Assembly: GCA_018818065.1 (NCBI GenBank) | Contig: JAHISV010000010.1 | Location: 78,621-142,620 of the forward strand | Length of the DNA stretch: 64,000 bases | Source: Bacteroidota bacterium | GTDB lineage: Bacteria > Bacteroidota > Ignavibacteria > Ignavibacteriales > Melioribacteraceae | Direction: 5' to 3' | Part shown: positions 63,534 to 64,000 of the stretch, piece by piece | Position numbering within the stretch: the stretch's first letter is position 1 | Layout: every line of letters starts with the position of its first letter | Program-made: the position numbers and the translations under genes | Notes under the pieces: generated by a model | What the model was told of the DNA's origin: nothing | The model's input: the letters and a program-made list of their open reading frames with translations, nothing else | Databases searched by the model: none

Positions 63534-64000
63534 ATGAAAAACAAACCACCAAAATTATTAGATGCGGTTCGGGCAAAAATGACCGAAAAAAAATTGAGCC
63601 AAGGGACTCAATCACTATATATAAACTGGATTAAAAGGTATGTAATATTTCATAAAAAGGTTCATCCACTTAATTTAGATATGAATGACATAACTGTGTT
63701 TCTAAATTATATAGTAGAAGATCTTAATTTATCCCACTCAACTCAACGCCAAGCAGCTGCGGGTATATTTTTCTTGTATAGAGAGGTTTTAAAAGTAAGG
63801 TGGTTGCTTCCTGATAAAATTATCTGGGTAAATAAGCCAATGGTAAAAAAAGAAGTTGTCAACAATAAAATTAAAGCTAAATCAAATGGTCAAAAACTTA
63901 AAGTGTTTCTATGTCATGCTACTGAAGATAAACCTGTTGTTCGCAAATTGTATTCCAGATTGAAAAGAATAGGTGTCCAACCCTGGCTTGATGATGAAGA
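63534..64000 (+). CDS. Integron-integrase N-terminal domain fused to TIR domain, cassette 4 (3' truncated by window)
   Basis: 155 codons are visible, ATG at 63534, 17 bases after the core of attC3. Residues 5-95 read like the SAM-like core-binding domain of IntI integrases: LLDAVRAKMTEKK, then SLYINWIKRYVIFH, DITVFLNYIV and LYREVL. A lysine-rich linker (about 101-120) leads to LKVFLCHATEDKPVVRKLYS and GVQPWLDDEE, the start of a TIR domain (TIR_2), from residue 122. The integrase catalytic domain with its R-H-R-Y residues is absent at the point where TIR begins. TIR domains of this type typically cleave NAD+ in defence systems. Expected role: nucleic-acid or partner sensing by the first domain, toxic NAD depletion by the second. 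The final TIR region, including its catalytic Glu, lies outside the window. Confidence 0.75.
   Translation, partial: MKNKPPKLLDAVRAKMTEKKLSQGTQSLYINWIKRYVIFHKKVHPLNLDMNDITVFLNYIVEDLNLSHSTQRQAAAGIFFLYREVLKVRWLLPDKIIWVNKPMVKKEVVNNKIKAKSNGQKLKVFLCHATEDKPVVRKLYSRLKRIGVQPWLDDE

Overview
Organism. The host flank at the left encodes a citrate lyase alpha subunit, TonB-dependent receptors with a carboxypeptidase-regulatory-like N-terminus, DUF4249-type lipoproteins and PEGA/beta-propeller lipoproteins, in AT-rich DNA. This points to the Bacteroidota/Chlorobiota/Ignavibacteriota (FCB) group, with Ignavibacteriota-like bacteria my best guess. This is inferred from family content, not from a phylogenetic marker.

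Layout. (1) 1-1240: the 3' part of citF. (2) 1439-12763, all minus strand: two copies of a receptor / DUF4249 lipoprotein / PEGA-propeller lipoprotein module (12763 to 8053 and 7979 to 1439; the second has two propeller paralogues), an envelope uptake or surface-binding locus. (3) 13095-13183: tRNA-Ser(GCT) with its terminator. (4) About 13.2-59.2 kb: a nearly complete tailed-phage genome of podovirus-like layout. Its early arm (13.45-24.87 kb, minus, with small genes up to 26.06 kb) has a NUMOD protein, a DUF4942 methyltransferase, a radical SAM enzyme, Gp157-like and nuclease-like proteins, an AEP-type primase-helicase, a Sak4-like ATPase and a DUF932 protein. A structured 660-bp region (26.06-26.72 kb) separates it from the late arm (plus): terminase, portal, scaffold, capsid, connectors, holin, GH108 endolysin, tail nozzle, fibres, ejection-like proteins and a 2925-residue giant protein. 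I see no integrase, transposase or CI-like repressor, and no repeat of the tRNA end on the right. (5) 59.7 kb to the end: an integron gene-cassette array with three clear attC sites and four cassettes (C11 peptidase lipoprotein, two unknown membrane proteins, and an incomplete protein joining an integron-integrase N-terminal domain to a TIR domain). No integrase is visible.

How the parts work together. The phage appears to use two translation-leader classes: GGAGTGCGAACC-like leaders for early genes and AGGATA-type leaders for late genes. A predicted plus-strand small RNA at 21293-21381 lies antisense inside the early operon. It has its own promoter-like sequence and intrinsic terminator, and its first loop displays the exact complement of the early leader, so it could regulate many early genes in trans. 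The giant protein carries motifs I recognise from two-double-psi-barrel RNA polymerases carried in virions of crAss-like phages, which would allow the phage to start early transcription itself. In the cassette array two genes stop inside their attC cores, as in real cassettes. The last cassette, pairing an integrase DNA-binding domain with a probable NAD-cleaving TIR domain, is the strongest candidate for an undescribed defence-type system.
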